In this document: one piece after another, positions 16,386 through 24,674 of the stretch
How the letters are laid out: every line of letters begins with the position of its first letter
Numbering within the stretch: position 1 is the first letter of the stretch
IMG/VR virus record: IMGVR_UViG_3300047469_000037
Coordinates: 1 to 43,073 of that record
DNA: 43,073 bases
Source of the DNA: a virus
Reading direction: 5' to 3' (one strand)
Made by a program: the position numbers and the translations under genes
Notes under the pieces: generated by a model
Told to the model about the DNA's origin: nothing
Database searches by the model: none
Seen by the model: the letters and a program-made list of their open reading frames with translations, nothing else

Positions 16386-16880
16386 TTAGATGTTGTAAGC
16401 GATTTCAGCGTTGCCATTGGCATCGCCTGCACCGGTGAAAGTAGCGTTTGGCAGCACGACAGTTTCGTCGGTAACTGCAGCGCCAAGAATCGAGCCCAGC
16501 GGGCTGGCATCGGTCGGGTTCGCATTACGAACATAAACCGGGGCGCCCTTAGTCAGGTTTACAGCGGTACCGCCAACGTTCACGGTCATATAGCCGCGCT
16601 TCATCACGTCACCTGGGAAGCTCAGCGCGGTGCCAATCTGACGAACCATGTCAGGGGTCGACGTGGTTGGGTATGGACGGACGTACAGGCCGGTGATCAG
16701 CGTGGCCGCGTCACCAGCGACCAGCGGAATGAATTTACCGTCTGCGCTGTCTTTACCCACAAGGCCGTAAGCACTGAAGGCTTTGGCAGCATCCAGGATA
16801 ACTGGCTCTGTGGTCAGGTCTTGAGGGCGTGAGATAGCCCCGGCAATGCCTACTGGCATCCGGTACAAATATGCAGTCAT
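16386..16880 (-). CDS. Structural cement / decoration protein
   Basis: The 164-residue protein (MTAYLYRMPVGIAGAISRPQDLTTEPVILDAAKAFSAYG...) contains GDVMKRGYMTVNVGGTAVNLTKGAPVYVRN, typical of Gp24-type cement proteins that bind the capsid surface and stabilise it. It sits between the DUF2213 and capsid genes. No catalytic features are visible. Confidence 0.8.
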   Translation of the reverse strand: MTAYLYRMPVGIAGAISRPQDLTTEPVILDAAKAFSAYGLVGKDSADGKFIPLVAGDAATLITGLYVRPYPTTSTPDMVRQIGTALSFPGDVMKRGYMTVNVGGTAVNLTKGAPVYVRNANPTDASPLGSILGAAVTDETVVLPNATFTGAGDANGNAEIAYNI

Positions 16881-16890
16881 GGGTTATCCC

Positions 16891-18129
16891 TTATTTTTTC
16901 CAGTGATCGGCGAAGGCTTTATTCAGCGCTGCCGGAGAGTTTTTGTTTGCGGAGTCGTAGAAGCCGTGGCTTCGGGTTGCTGCCGGGGCACTGTTACGCG
17001 CCTTGGCGATTTCACTGGCAGAGACGAACATCGCGTCCAGTGTCGCCTTAGGCATCTTGGCAAAGTCAGGATTCGCACCAACCAGAGGGGCAAGCAGCGC
17101 CTGACCTGCTGGCGTTTTGAATGCGGCGTCCATGGTCGAACGCTTGAACGCTGCCATCTTGCCACCTTCAGGCAACTTCACACCCGGAAGGATCAGCTCG
17201 GCGCGGGCGATAACACCCTGCTGATAAGAAGCGTCGGTGGTGGCCTTGGCTTTCTCTTCCTTCTCATCCGGATCATCTTCAGAGTCGGTTGTCGCGGTTG
17301 ATGGGTTGAGCAACTGCTGAACCAGCAGAGTCAGCGCGTCTACCTTGGCTTCAAGCTCGCTGGTAGTTTGCGCGCCGCCTTCACCGCCCTCGTCAGTCGT
17401 CAGGCCGCCAAGCTCTTTCTCTGGTGGCAACGGCTGGGCCGGGTTAATCGTGATGTTTACTGCCCGAGCCAAATCAAGGCTTGGTTCGATCAGCTCCGCT
17501 GGCGCGTTATCAACTAAATCTGCCAGGCCATCAGCATCCTTAGTCTTAATCGCCCGTTTCAGCTGGGTTAACCAGCCCTGATTTTTGGTAGTCATGAATG
17601 TGCTATCTCCAATTGAACAGCGAATACCTGCACGCCCGTTTGGAACGCTCGCACAGTGGTTACCGATGATTGTGTTTTGTCGCGCCTGGCCGGGTGCTGA
17701 CTGGTCGTACTCCGCGTCATAGCCCATCGAAATCTGGTCTTGCCCGTCCATTACCTTCTGGATTGCCTCAGCCGTTTTGATGTGGATGTCACCGAGCATT
17801 AAATCTGACTGGTCACCAGTGCCGCGCCGGACGTTCTGAATGTGCCCATGCGCGTAGTCTTTCCAGTTTCCCGGATTAACCATGTCTTTCGGGTGGCCCA
17901 GTGTGAAGGCCATGCCCTCGAAGGAGGCGAGTGTTTCAGGCCGGAATACTTCGTCAGCATCACGGGTTACAACGATTTCGCCGTCTTCATCCCCTTCGAT
18001 GCCGGGGAGTTCGCTTTCGTCGTATACCTGTGAGCCGGTGCGTGCGATGGGGACGTCTTTGCAGAGCAGTGAACCGTCTGCCATTTCGAACCGGCTGTTG
18101 CCGATCCGTGAGGTGTAGAAATATTGCAT
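16891..18129 (-). CDS. DUF2213 protein, likely capsid maturation protease/scaffold
   Basis: The 412-residue protein starts MQYFYTSRIGNSRFEMADGSLLCKDVPIARTGSQVY and contains FRPETLASFEGMAFTLGHP and QISMGYDAEYD, the DUF2213 signature. The family is thought to cleave and scaffold the prohead. An acidic, helical central part (about residues 220-290) and a basic C-terminal region fit scaffold function. ATG at 18129 has GGAG 8 bases upstream. The activity is inferred from family and position. Confidence 0.82.
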   Translation of the reverse strand: MQYFYTSRIGNSRFEMADGSLLCKDVPIARTGSQVYDESELPGIEGDEDGEIVVTRDADEVFRPETLASFEGMAFTLGHPKDMVNPGNWKDYAHGHIQNVRRGTGDQSDLMLGDIHIKTAEAIQKVMDGQDQISMGYDAEYDQSAPGQARQNTIIGNHCASVPNGRAGIRCSIGDSTFMTTKNQGWLTQLKRAIKTKDADGLADLVDNAPAELIEPSLDLARAVNITINPAQPLPPEKELGGLTTDEGGEGGAQTTSELEAKVDALTLLVQQLLNPSTATTDSEDDPDEKEEKAKATTDASYQQGVIARAELILPGVKLPEGGKMAAFKRSTMDAAFKTPAGQALLAPLVGANPDFAKMPKATLDAMFVSASEIAKARNSAPAATRSHGFYDSANKNSPAALNKAFADHWKK

Positions 18130-18131
18130 TG

Positions 18132-18893
18132 CTAATTCTCCGGTATTACCACCTCTGGATAACAACGACAGTTAGGGAATTGCCCGGCATGACCGACCAT
18201 TCCATCAAGCGTTGGCGGGCTGGCCCACGCCACATACTTCCCTTCCATCTGCGCGTGAGAGTGACGAACATCACCATCCTCAGCGGTGCGCCAGATGTAG
18301 CCAGGTGAGCCAATGGCTGTTGAGCGGGCCTGTGTGAGCGCAGTAGATGCGCGGCCAACCTCAGTCCGGGCGATTGTTCTGGCCCTCGCTTCGGTGACTT
18401 CACCAGTGCGCATGATTTCTTTGGTCAGTTCGCTCGACCGCTTGCCAGTCACAACAGCCTCAATGGCCTCGTTGTGAATGTCGTAAACGCGATCGGCAGC
18501 CTGAAGGGGGAGTGATTTGAAGAGCTTCACCTGCTCATCAATGATGCTGCGGGTAACCTGTCCGGTGCCGCTATTCATGATGTCGCGAAGGCCTGCTGAT
18601 ATCGCTACAGACCTGTCGCGCCACATTGCATCATCAGAGATTTCAAGCGTGCTCATCAGGCTGCTGGATACTGCTTCCGCCCACGACTCTATCAGGTCGG
18701 CGTAACGGTCCAGCCGGCCCATGATGTCGGTGACGCTATCGTTTGATCCATCGTAAGAACCCTCGACGATTGCTCCGACTGCCTGGGCTATCTGTCGTAG
18801 CTGTGTTTGTAGCTGCCTTTCCGCCCTCTTCAGGTTTGGAGGCTTCGACGTTATCGAGGTCTTTCTCGCTCGGCGGCGGGAGGTCACTGGCAT
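18132..18893 (-). CDS. Mu F / SPP1 gp7-like head morphogenesis protein
   Basis: The 253-residue protein ends with the Mu F-like pattern: ARTIARTEVGRA, then WRTAEDGDVRHSHAQMEGK, then GHAGQFPNCRCYPEVV. Such minor head proteins bind the portal and a few copies enter the virion. ATG at 18893 gives an unusually long overlap (158 bases) with the end of the portal gene. A later start is possible, but residues 1-50 look plausibly coding. Confidence 0.88.
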   Translation of the reverse strand: MPVTSRRRARKTSITSKPPNLKRAERQLQTQLRQIAQAVGAIVEGSYDGSNDSVTDIMGRLDRYADLIESWAEAVSSSLMSTLEISDDAMWRDRSVAISAGLRDIMNSGTGQVTRSIIDEQVKLFKSLPLQAADRVYDIHNEAIEAVVTGKRSSELTKEIMRTGEVTEARARTIARTEVGRASTALTQARSTAIGSPGYIWRTAEDGDVRHSHAQMEGKYVAWASPPTLDGMVGHAGQFPNCRCYPEVVIPEN

Positions 18894-20211
18894 TATCAAT
18901 ATCCTCGTCGCTTATCGTTCCGCCCAGGCCGGTTACGCGTGCTGTTTCCTGAAGGTGCATAGCGCCAGCCTTTTCAGTCATCAGTCCGGCGTCTACAGCC
19001 TGCACCGTTGCTGCCACGACTTTCGTTGCGGTGTCTGCGCGCTCACTGTCCGGCGTCTGCCACAGCTCGTTAAACTCGAAAGAGAAGTCATCAGGCAGTG
19101 GCTTAGCAAACAGGCTCATGTGCAGCACTTCGAACAGTTTGCGGATCGGGCGGCGTAGCTTCCTTTCCTGCTGCGTCGACACGTTGTCGTAATAGTTGGA
19201 AAGGTCAGTGTCGCCGGTGGAGAACCCCGCCGGAGACTGCCCAAACAGGCGCACCAGAGGGATGCCAAACGCACCGGACACCTGCTGCCCAAACTGAGCC
19301 AGCACATCGCTCAATCCGGCATAGGAATAGGTGTGGGCTTCAAACTTGTCATCAGCGTCCATGAGCGTCATGCCTTCATTGCTCTGGAACTGGCGGATCA
19401 TGTCCATGTGCGACAAAAGTGCCTTATAGGCTGGGTTGTCCTTGCCAAAGGCCAGAAGCTTGCGGAAATCCTTAATGCTGTACGTGCGCAGGTGAGCCTT
19501 ATAGATGAGCTGTGCAACACCCTGTGTTGTTGAGTCAAAGGCCAGGAGGCGATCGAAGCAACGCTCAATAACCGACATGCCCCAATCGTTTTCTGTCAGG
19601 CGCTGCTGATATGGCAACGGGATGCCGTCGAAGCGGATCAGTCTGGAGTGATGGATTCTCCACGGCGGGATGCCGGTAGCGGATGTCACAACTCGGTAAA
19701 ACTCAGGCATGCCAAATTCAGGGCCAAGCTCCGTGACGCGGCGCTCAGTGGTTGCATTGAGCATCCACCGGTCCATAACCATGACGCCTTTAAATGCCCC
19801 AGGCTCGATAGCGTCAATGCGCAAAGGTGTTGAGTAGTTCTGCCCGTCAATCAGGATGACGCCAACAGCGCCGCCATAGAGCCGCGCCCACTTCAGCGTG
19901 TCATTCAGTGCTTCCCAGATGCCCATTTCATCCCAGGCGTTATCCAGCTGCTTCTTGCGGCCGTCTTCCAGCTTTGAGGTAATGGTGATGCCCTTGCGGG
20001 TCATGTCATCAGGGATAGCGTCGACACCAGCACCAACCAGCCAGGATGAGCGATAGGACTGCTCTACCAGAAGGCGGTTGCGTGATGTCCAGTTGTTCTT
20101 GTACGTGCCAGCGCCAGACTGATTGGACTCATTGGTGCCCATGCGGGCAACAAAGTTTTCATAGCTGTCACGCGTTGGTACAGGCTGCGACATGCTTTCT
20201 GTTTCGGACAT
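18736..20211 (-). CDS. Portal protein (DUF1073 type)
   Basis: The 491-residue protein (SYENFVARMGTNESNQSGAGTY...) fits the DUF1073 portal family: SSWLVGAGVDAIPDDMTRKGI, WARLYGGAVGVILIDG and GIPLVRLFGQSPAGFSTGDTDLSNYYD. Portals form the dodecamer through which terminase pumps DNA. The last 50 residues are low-complexity and encoded in the overlap with the next gene. AGG lies 6 bases before the ATG. Confidence 0.9.
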   Translation of the reverse strand: MSETESMSQPVPTRDSYENFVARMGTNESNQSGAGTYKNNWTSRNRLLVEQSYRSSWLVGAGVDAIPDDMTRKGITITSKLEDGRKKQLDNAWDEMGIWEALNDTLKWARLYGGAVGVILIDGQNYSTPLRIDAIEPGAFKGVMVMDRWMLNATTERRVTELGPEFGMPEFYRVVTSATGIPPWRIHHSRLIRFDGIPLPYQQRLTENDWGMSVIERCFDRLLAFDSTTQGVAQLIYKAHLRTYSIKDFRKLLAFGKDNPAYKALLSHMDMIRQFQSNEGMTLMDADDKFEAHTYSYAGLSDVLAQFGQQVSGAFGIPLVRLFGQSPAGFSTGDTDLSNYYDNVSTQQERKLRRPIRKLFEVLHMSLFAKPLPDDFSFEFNELWQTPDSERADTATKVVAATVQAVDAGLMTEKAGAMHLQETARVTGLGGTISDEDIDNASDLPPPSEKDLDNVEASKPEEGGKAATNTATTDSPGSRSNRRGFLRWIKR

Positions 20212-20213
20212 AT

Positions 20214-21443
20214 TCAGCCTTTCCCAAGTTGCGCCCAGGTGCCGAGGCTGTCTGAGCTGGTAATGTATCCATCCAGGCCGTAGCGAATGGCATCAATGCA
20301 GTGGTTAAACTTGTCGACGATGATCGGCAGTATGTCGCCGGTCTTCTTGTCGACCTTGTAGGAGTAGTGGCGGAATTCGTCAGCGGTGTGCTTACATCGC
20401 TCATGGATAATGATTTCCTCAAACCCTTTCAGGTAGGTCACACCATCCTCAACGCTGCCTTTCCACTTGGCGGCCGCATCAATGCCGAAACCCTGCCGGC
20501 CGATGTAGCTGATCGTCTCTGGGCGAGAGTTATCACCCTTGATAGGCCAGTTGCGCACGTCAGGGATTGAGTCGTAAAACTGCGGCATTTCATCCAGCTC
20601 GACGCCGACACCGTAGGCCTCATATTCGATATAAAGCCGGGTGCCAATCATGAACATGCGGATAAGCGTGCTGGGGTCATTCGCAAAGCCAAAGTCAGCA
20701 CCGAAGAACAGGCGATCGGCTTGTTGCCAGAGGTCATCCGGGAAAGCCTCTACCCTGTACCGGTTGCGGAATATTACTGAGTCGCCGATGGACTTAGGCT
20801 TGCCCAGCCAGATGTGCTCATACGCCTCATAGTCAACGCGCTTGCAGTACTCCATCTCCTTGCGGAGTGTTTCCGGCAGATAGGGGTTGTCGTAGTAGTT
20901 CACCTCAACGGTAATGCTGTCGTCAGGCGGGGTTACGATGAAACGTTGATAGGTCGGGTCACTCTCTTCGCCAGGGTTAAACGTTACCCAAATCTCAGAG
21001 CCTTCCTTTCGGATGGTGGGGATCAGGATTGCCCATGAGTCAGAGGAAACAGATTGCGCCTCTTCCACCCAGCAGATGTCCACGCCTTCGGTAGATTTGA
21101 TGCCAAGCGGGTCGAAGCGCAGACCCTTGAACAGGAACTCGCTGCCGGACGCGCTGGTGATGCTTTCATTGGTGATGCGGAACCAGGGGTTTAAGCCAAG
21201 CATCTCGATCTGGTCTTTCAACAGCTTGTGTACTGAGTCCTTAATCGAGTTCTGAACCTCGCGGGTGCAGAGTATGCGAAGCTTTCCTGAAGCGGCCATG
21301 ATGACCAGTGCGCGGGCTGCTGCCCATGACTTTGCACCACCACGACCGCCGTGGAATGTTTTGTATCGCTTTGGCTGAAACAGCGGCTTGAACTTGGGGG
21401 CGAACCTAAGCGCCTTTATCTCCGTCGTCATCGCTGTTGTCAT
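20214..21443 (-). CDS. terL: Terminase large subunit
   Basis: The 409-residue protein has a Walker A motif [15 protein letters not shown] near residue 30, Walker [13 protein letters not shown] near residue 120, and a nuclease-domain aspartate in [13 protein letters not shown]. It resembles PBSX-type large terminases that cut concatemers and drive packaging. ATG at 21443 is preferred because GGGA stands 6 bases upstream; ATG at 21449 and 21431 are alternatives. The start lies inside the small-subunit gene. Confidence 0.93.
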   Translation of the reverse strand: MTTAMTTEIKALRFAPKFKPLFQPKRYKTFHGGRGGAKSWAAARALVIMAASGKLRILCTREVQNSIKDSVHKLLKDQIEMLGLNPWFRITNESITSASGSEFLFKGLRFDPLGIKSTEGVDICWVEEAQSVSSDSWAILIPTIRKEGSEIWVTFNPGEESDPTYQRFIVTPPDDSITVEVNYYDNPYLPETLRKEMEYCKRVDYEAYEHIWLGKPKSIGDSVIFRNRYRVEAFPDDLWQQADRLFFGADFGFANDPSTLIRMFMIGTRLYIEYEAYGVGVELDEMPQFYDSIPDVRNWPIKGDNSRPETISYIGRQGFGIDAAAKWKGSVEDGVTYLKGFEEIIIHERCKHTADEFRHYSYKVDKKTGDILPIIVDKFNHCIDAIRYGLDGYITSSDSLGTWAQLGKG

Positions 21444-21879
21444 TTTCATTCCCAAACGTCACGTTGAAAATTGGCACAGCAAGAGCCTGACCATTTGGCC
21501 CCTCGAGGCCATGATCAATCTTGTCACGCCACTTTTTGCTTTGACGATTCTTGAGCCAGAAGATGGCTGCTGTGGTGTCAGGCGGGTAATGCTTAACGGT
21601 TGGGGTGATGACAATCGTGCCATCTACTGCGCGAATGTCGTCTTCGGGATGCTCATAGCCGGTAGCGCGGTGGAACAATTTCGCAGCCACTTCACCATCT
21701 GCAACGCTCTTACCCTTTTTTATGGACTCGAAAAACTCTGGGTGGTCCTTCTTCCAGTTGTTGATAGTGGAAACGTCCACCTCAAAGAAGTCAGCCAGTT
21801 CATCATCGGTGTAGCCAATCAAGCACAGCTTGCGAGCCTGCTCGGCGTACGCCTTCTGGTACTTGGTTGGACGCGCCAT
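21406..21879 (-). CDS. terS: Terminase small subunit
   Basis: The 157-residue protein begins [49 protein letters not shown], an HTH that recognises the packaging site. A second part ([19 protein letters not shown]) matches phage small terminases. The acidic tail overlaps the large-subunit start by 38 bases. It heads the virion gene block. Confidence 0.9.
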   Translation of the reverse strand: MARPTKYQKAYAEQARKLCLIGYTDDELADFFEVDVSTINNWKKDHPEFFESIKKGKSVADGEVAAKLFHRATGYEHPEDDIRAVDGTIVITPTVKHYPPDTTAAIFWLKNRQSKKWRDKIDHGLEGPNGQALAVPIFNVTFGNENDNSDDDGDKGA

Positions 21880-21881
21880 AG

Positions 21882-22067
21882 TTAATCTCTTACATAAGTG
21901 ACTTGGGTGGTGATGAGTCGGCGAATCAGTCGGGCCGCCTCCTTTTCCATCTCAGCGATCGTTTCAGGAGTGCATTTCTTCCCGGCATATTTGCGTTCAA
22001 CCTCTGCCAGCACACCATTAACCTCAGCATTCTTCGGATGGATGATTTCGACGCTTAATCGAGACAT
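21882..22067 (-). CDS. Small hypothetical protein before terminase
   Basis: The 61-residue protein (MSRLSVEIIHPKNAEVNGVLAEVERKYAGKKCTPETIAEMEKEAARLIRR...) is mostly helical with charged heptads and ends 2 bases before the small terminase start. AGGA lies 9 bases before its ATG. I do not recognise it. Confidence 0.65.
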   Translation of the reverse strand: MSRLSVEIIHPKNAEVNGVLAEVERKYAGKKCTPETIAEMEKEAARLIRRLITTQVTYVRD

Positions 22068-22186
22068 TTAGAGTTTCCTGCTGGATGAGTATGTTTAACC
22101 CTCGGCAATGCCGTGACAGGCAGCCGATGATTCAGTGTGTTTATGCTGAAAGTTAAACTCAGTGAATGCATTTTTCAGCACAAAAT

Positions 22187-22208
22187 AAAAAACCTCCCGA
22201 AGGAGGTT
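22187..22208 (-). terminator. Intrinsic terminator before the packaging genes
   Basis: On the minus strand AACCTCC and GGAGGTT pair over 7 bp around a TTCG loop, followed by six T residues. It ends the small gene at 22218-22424. Late transcripts heading for the terminase genes must read through it. The 22068-22186 gap shows no gene. Confidence 0.85.
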
Positions 22209-22217
22209 ATTCATGTT

Positions 22218-22424
22218 TTATTTGTTCAATATAGACTGTAAAGCATCTGCTAATCCTTCGATGCTCTGGGTTACATCTTCAATATCAGACTTGGCTTGGT
22301 GGTGATTGGTACTTGCTGCACCCTTACTAACTGAGGCTTTTGCTATTTCTAATGCTGCTTGCAATGCAATTAGTCGCTGTTTTTTTTCAATGCCACTTCC
22401 AGTCGGAAAATAATTCTCTAACAT
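22218..22424 (-). CDS. Small hypothetical protein (possible moron)
   Basis: The 68-residue product (MLENYFPTGSGIEKKQRLIALQAALEIAKASVSKG...) is mainly helical. ATG at 22424 has GGAGG 5 bases upstream, so the ATG at 22454 is not used. The gene is AT-rich, stands alone between a hairpin-containing gap (GAAGCCA / TGGCTTC near 22503-22525) and a strong terminator, and so may be an independent unit. No family recognised. Confidence 0.65.
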   Translation of the reverse strand: MLENYFPTGSGIEKKQRLIALQAALEIAKASVSKGAASTNHHQAKSDIEDVTQSIEGLADALQSILNK

Positions 22425-22532
22425 CACAACCTCCATTTCATAAAGTGAGGTCATACCATACCGTTAGGATTAATCTTAGTGAAGCAAAATTAATCATTAT
22501 CGAAGCCATTCATTGAGTGGCTTCTGTAATGA

Positions 22533-22790
22533 CTAAACCAGCTTCTTAGCCAGCGCGACCACTTCATCGAATACCGGCTCGACGTTGTGGCCCAGCTTAA
22601 CCAGCAGCTCTTTAACCTTGCTCAGCAGGATATCAGCCTCACTTGGTGATGCTTGCTCTGCGACTACTGCGGCAGTGGTTGGCTCAACGACTGTTGCGGC
22701 TACTGCTGGCACTTCTACAACTTGATCGGTCATTTTGGTTGTCTCTTCTTTGGTGAGTAGCCATGTAATGGCTTTCCGGATTGGGTTCAT
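22533..22790 (-). CDS. Hypothetical Ala/Val-rich protein after Rz1
   Basis: The 85-residue product starts MNPIRKAITWLLTKEE; the middle is a low-complexity VVEVPAVAATVVEPTTAAVV stretch and the end a helix (ADILLSKVKELLVKLGHNVEPVFDEVVALAKKLV). ATG at 22790 overlaps the Rz1 stop (ATGA) and has GGAG 7 bases upstream. It is part of the lysis transcript. Function unknown. Confidence 0.65.
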   Translation of the reverse strand: MNPIRKAITWLLTKEETTKMTDQVVEVPAVAATVVEPTTAAVVAEQASPSEADILLSKVKELLVKLGHNVEPVFDEVVALAKKLV

Positions 22791-23020
22791 TTCGGTTCTC
22801 CGCACAACTTCACCCAGATGTCATTGTGATCGTTGATGGCCCGCACGGTGCGAATATCCATCAGTTCAGCATCTTTACCGTGAGTGTGAATTGGTGAGTC
22901 CTGCGTACAGAGGGAATCGATGGTCTTCGTTGGCGCTTCAGTCGTCTGAGTTGAATTGCGATTTCCGCAACTTGTCACGGCTAGCGCTATCAGTGAGAGA
23001 AGCATTGCTCGTTTTAACAC
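22787..23020 (-). CDS. Rz1: Rz1-like outer-membrane spanin lipoprotein
   Basis: Reading from GTG at 23020 gives MLKRAMLLSLIALAVTSCGN, a signal peptide with lipobox V-T-S-C, so the mature protein would carry a lipid on Cys and sit in the outer membrane. The start lies inside the Rz-like gene in another frame, the classical overlapping spanin layout. ATG at 23005 is an alternative start. The mature part is longer and less proline-rich than lambda Rz1. Confidence 0.78.
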   Translation of the reverse strand: MLKRAMLLSLIALAVTSCGNRNSTQTTEAPTKTIDSLCTQDSPIHTHGKDAELMDIRTVRAINDHNDIWVKLCGEPK

Positions 23021-23234
23021 TGTTGGCTTTCTCCGCGTTCTGAGTCTGTTTTTGTGCAACGTCAGCTACCTGCTGGGACTCAACCTTAGCTGCTGTAACA
23101 TCGGCCTTAGCCTGGGTCTGTGTGGTGCCAATTTTCTTACCACCGAAGTAGCTACCAATTAGCGCACAGGCCGCCAGGCCAATTCCGGCTAACCACCCCC
23201 AACCACCAGTGAACAATGCGAAGAATTCGGTCAT
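22938..23234 (-). CDS. Rz: Rz-like inner-membrane spanin
   Basis: The 98-residue protein has one N-terminal membrane segment (GWLAGIGLAACALIGSYFGGKKI) and a periplasmic coiled coil (about residues 40-75, AAKVESQQVADVAQKQTQNAEKA). This is the i-spanin design, which pairs with Rz1 to fuse the two membranes in the last step of lysis. It overlaps the preceding gene by ATGA and contains the start of Rz1. Confidence 0.78.
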   Translation of the reverse strand: MTEFFALFTGGWGWLAGIGLAACALIGSYFGGKKIGTTQTQAKADVTAAKVESQQVADVAQKQTQNAEKANSVKTSNASLTDSASRDKLRKSQFNSDD

Positions 23235-23575
23235 TGCTGACCCTCCAGTTCATCACGCTTGTCTTTCAGCTTTGGCTGCCTGACGTACTGGGCCAGGACA
23301 GCCATCACGACCAGCGCCGGACTGATGAAGCTGAGAATATTTGGGGGGAGATAACCTTTGATGTCTGGCGGCAGAGCCATCCAGGCATGTAGCGCGGCAT
23401 CCGGGAAAGACTGAACGCCAACACCAATAGCGGCCCCAATCGTTGCCAGCCGCACAGACCACGTTTTGAAGAGCAATTTTGCATGGCTGACAAACTCCAG
23501 TGAGCTGTACTTTCGAAGCAGCAGCAGGCCAATTACCAGCACCACAACAACGAGGGTGAAGATGGCCAGTTTCAT
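23231..23575 (-). CDS. Holin-like / lysis-cassette membrane protein
   Basis: The 114-residue protein has an N-terminal membrane segment (LAIFTLVVVVLVIGLLLL) and a second hydrophobic region (YLPPNILSFISPALVVMAVLAQYV). Similar proteins (DUF7940 type, as I recall) occur beside phage endolysins. It may be a second holin, an antiholin or an accessory lysis protein. It is coupled by ATGA overlaps to the endolysin before it and Rz after it. Confidence 0.7.
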   Translation of the reverse strand: MKLAIFTLVVVVLVIGLLLLRKYSSLEFVSHAKLLFKTWSVRLATIGAAIGVGVQSFPDAALHAWMALPPDIKGYLPPNILSFISPALVVMAVLAQYVRQPKLKDKRDELEGQQ

Positions 23576-24039
23576 ATCTTCCCCTTGTAGATGTCGTAAG
23601 TACCGGTGCGCATAACGTCAGAATGACGCTGGGCGCGATCGGGGGTTTGCCTTGCCCACAGGCTGTTCATCATTCCTGACGCTGCACCCGAAAAGTTACC
23701 GGCTGCTATCATTGCCAGCGTGTTTTTGAATCCAGCCAGGCCATTTACGCCAAGCTGATAAGCCATGCTGATTAACACGTCAGCCCGAGCAGGGTTGCAT
23801 TGCTTCAGCGCGGAGAGGATTGAAGGGTTTGTCTTCATCTTCACGATGCGGTCATCAACCAGTTCCTGCAGCCAGATGTCAGAGACATTTTTTGACAGCG
23901 TGAATGTGTAGTTGCTGAGTGAAGCGCCCTTTGGTCCGATCAGGAAGCCGGTGCCAACTGTCGGGTAACCTTCAGTGTCGATGTAAGGTCTGGGTTTGAA
24001 CCCTTCCTCAAAGTTGAGGATCTGAATAATCTGACTCAT
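23572..24039 (-). CDS. T4-type endolysin (lysozyme, GH24)
   Basis: The 155-residue protein matches phage T4 lysozyme in layout: catalytic Glu in LNFEEGFKPRPY, Asp and Thr in DTEGYPTVGTGFLIGP, then QLGVNGLAGFKNTL and the end motif RTGTYDIYKGK. It cuts the glycan strands of peptidoglycan. No signal or SAR segment is visible from ATG at 24039, so a holin is needed to release or activate it. The start lies inside the holin gene. Confidence 0.92.
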   Translation of the reverse strand: MSQIIQILNFEEGFKPRPYIDTEGYPTVGTGFLIGPKGASLSNYTFTLSKNVSDIWLQELVDDRIVKMKTNPSILSALKQCNPARADVLISMAYQLGVNGLAGFKNTLAMIAAGNFSGAASGMMNSLWARQTPDRAQRHSDVMRTGTYDIYKGKI

Positions 24040-24247
24040 CGCGTACACCCCATCTGCGCTCGCTGAGGCGTTCTTCACGCCTGTCTCTTTTACGCTGGAA
24101 ATAGATATTCACAGCGAACGTTGCTACAGCCAGAATGAAGCCACCGACAGCCAGCCATTCATTAAGCGACATGCTTCCCGCAAGGAAGGTCGCCCCTGAT
24201 GTGCTGTAAGCCGCTGCTGTTGTTATCTTGTCTGCCATAGTTTTCAT
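24008..24247 (-). CDS. Class II holin with dual start (phi21 pinholin-like)
   Basis: The protein begins MKTMADKITTAAAYSTSGATFLAGSM and has two membrane segments (AAYSTSGATFLAG and WLAVGGFILAVATFAVNIYF) with a very basic tail. The opening and length (79 or 76 residues) parallel phi21 holin S21, MKSMDKISTG. Met1 and Met4 could give antiholin and holin forms differing by a Lys, as in S21. A GGGG ribosome-binding site stands 7 bases before Met1. It heads the lysis cassette. Confidence 0.85.
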   Translation of the reverse strand: MKTMADKITTAAAYSTSGATFLAGSMSLNEWLAVGGFILAVATFAVNIYFQRKRDRREERLSERRWGVRDESDYSDPQL

Positions 24248-24469
24248 ATCAATTCCCCTCAGTGGGGACTTGTCCGATTTCAGAATTGTCTAAATGTTGA
24301 ACAGAACAAGTCCGGGTAAACTCTTTCTTGTCGAGAGAAAAAGCACCGCCTTGCCGTTGGGGTAGTCAACCGAGAAAGTCCGCCACTGTGCGGATTTTTT
24401 GTATTTAAAAAGCGCCGTCCCGACTACACAGGAAAGGTTTGAATTTGATTCGGGACGCGCTAAAACGTG

Positions 24470-24493
24470 AAAAGGCCCACCAACTGGTGAGCC
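24470..24493 (-). terminator. Second late-leader terminator-like hairpin
   Basis: On the minus strand GGCTCACC and GGTGGGCC pair over 8 bp (one G-U) around AGTT and are followed by TTTT then CACG. The short T-run makes it weaker than the one just upstream. It may serve as back-up in the leader between Q and the holin. Confidence 0.5.
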
Positions 24494-24536
24494 GATTAAA
24501 TTCGTTATTCGGCTCATATGGCCGATTTTAGGCAAT

Positions 24537-24566
24537 AAAAAAGCCCCAACCGTTAAGGCCAGGGCT
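24537..24566 (-). terminator. Late-leader terminator (tR'-like)
   Basis: On the minus strand AGCCCTGGCC and GGTTGGGGCT pair over 10 bp with wobbles around a 5-base loop, followed by TTTTTT. It lies between the Q-type gene and the holin, the place of lambda tR', which Q-modified polymerase passes. I could not assign PR' with confidence; 24248-24674 otherwise holds no convincing gene. Confidence 0.78.
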
Positions 24567-24674
24567 TCTTTGTGAAGCTTCATTTCAGCATCACCGCGCT
24601 CAGTTCGCTTTACTTCCCGAGCATAGCTGCATTTAGCCAGGTTTATTGCCCAATGTCTTTAGCTATTCGTGCTA

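Noticed and set aside
15427-16389. 320-residue plus-strand ORF opposite the capsid gene
   Set aside because: It mirrors the DUF2184 capsid gene on the other strand; its length is a by-product of that gene's codon bias.
24290-24583. 97-residue minus-strand ORF in the Q-holin leader
   Set aside because: It spans two terminator hairpins, has no good ribosome-binding site and resembles no family I know. The region is better explained as a late leader.
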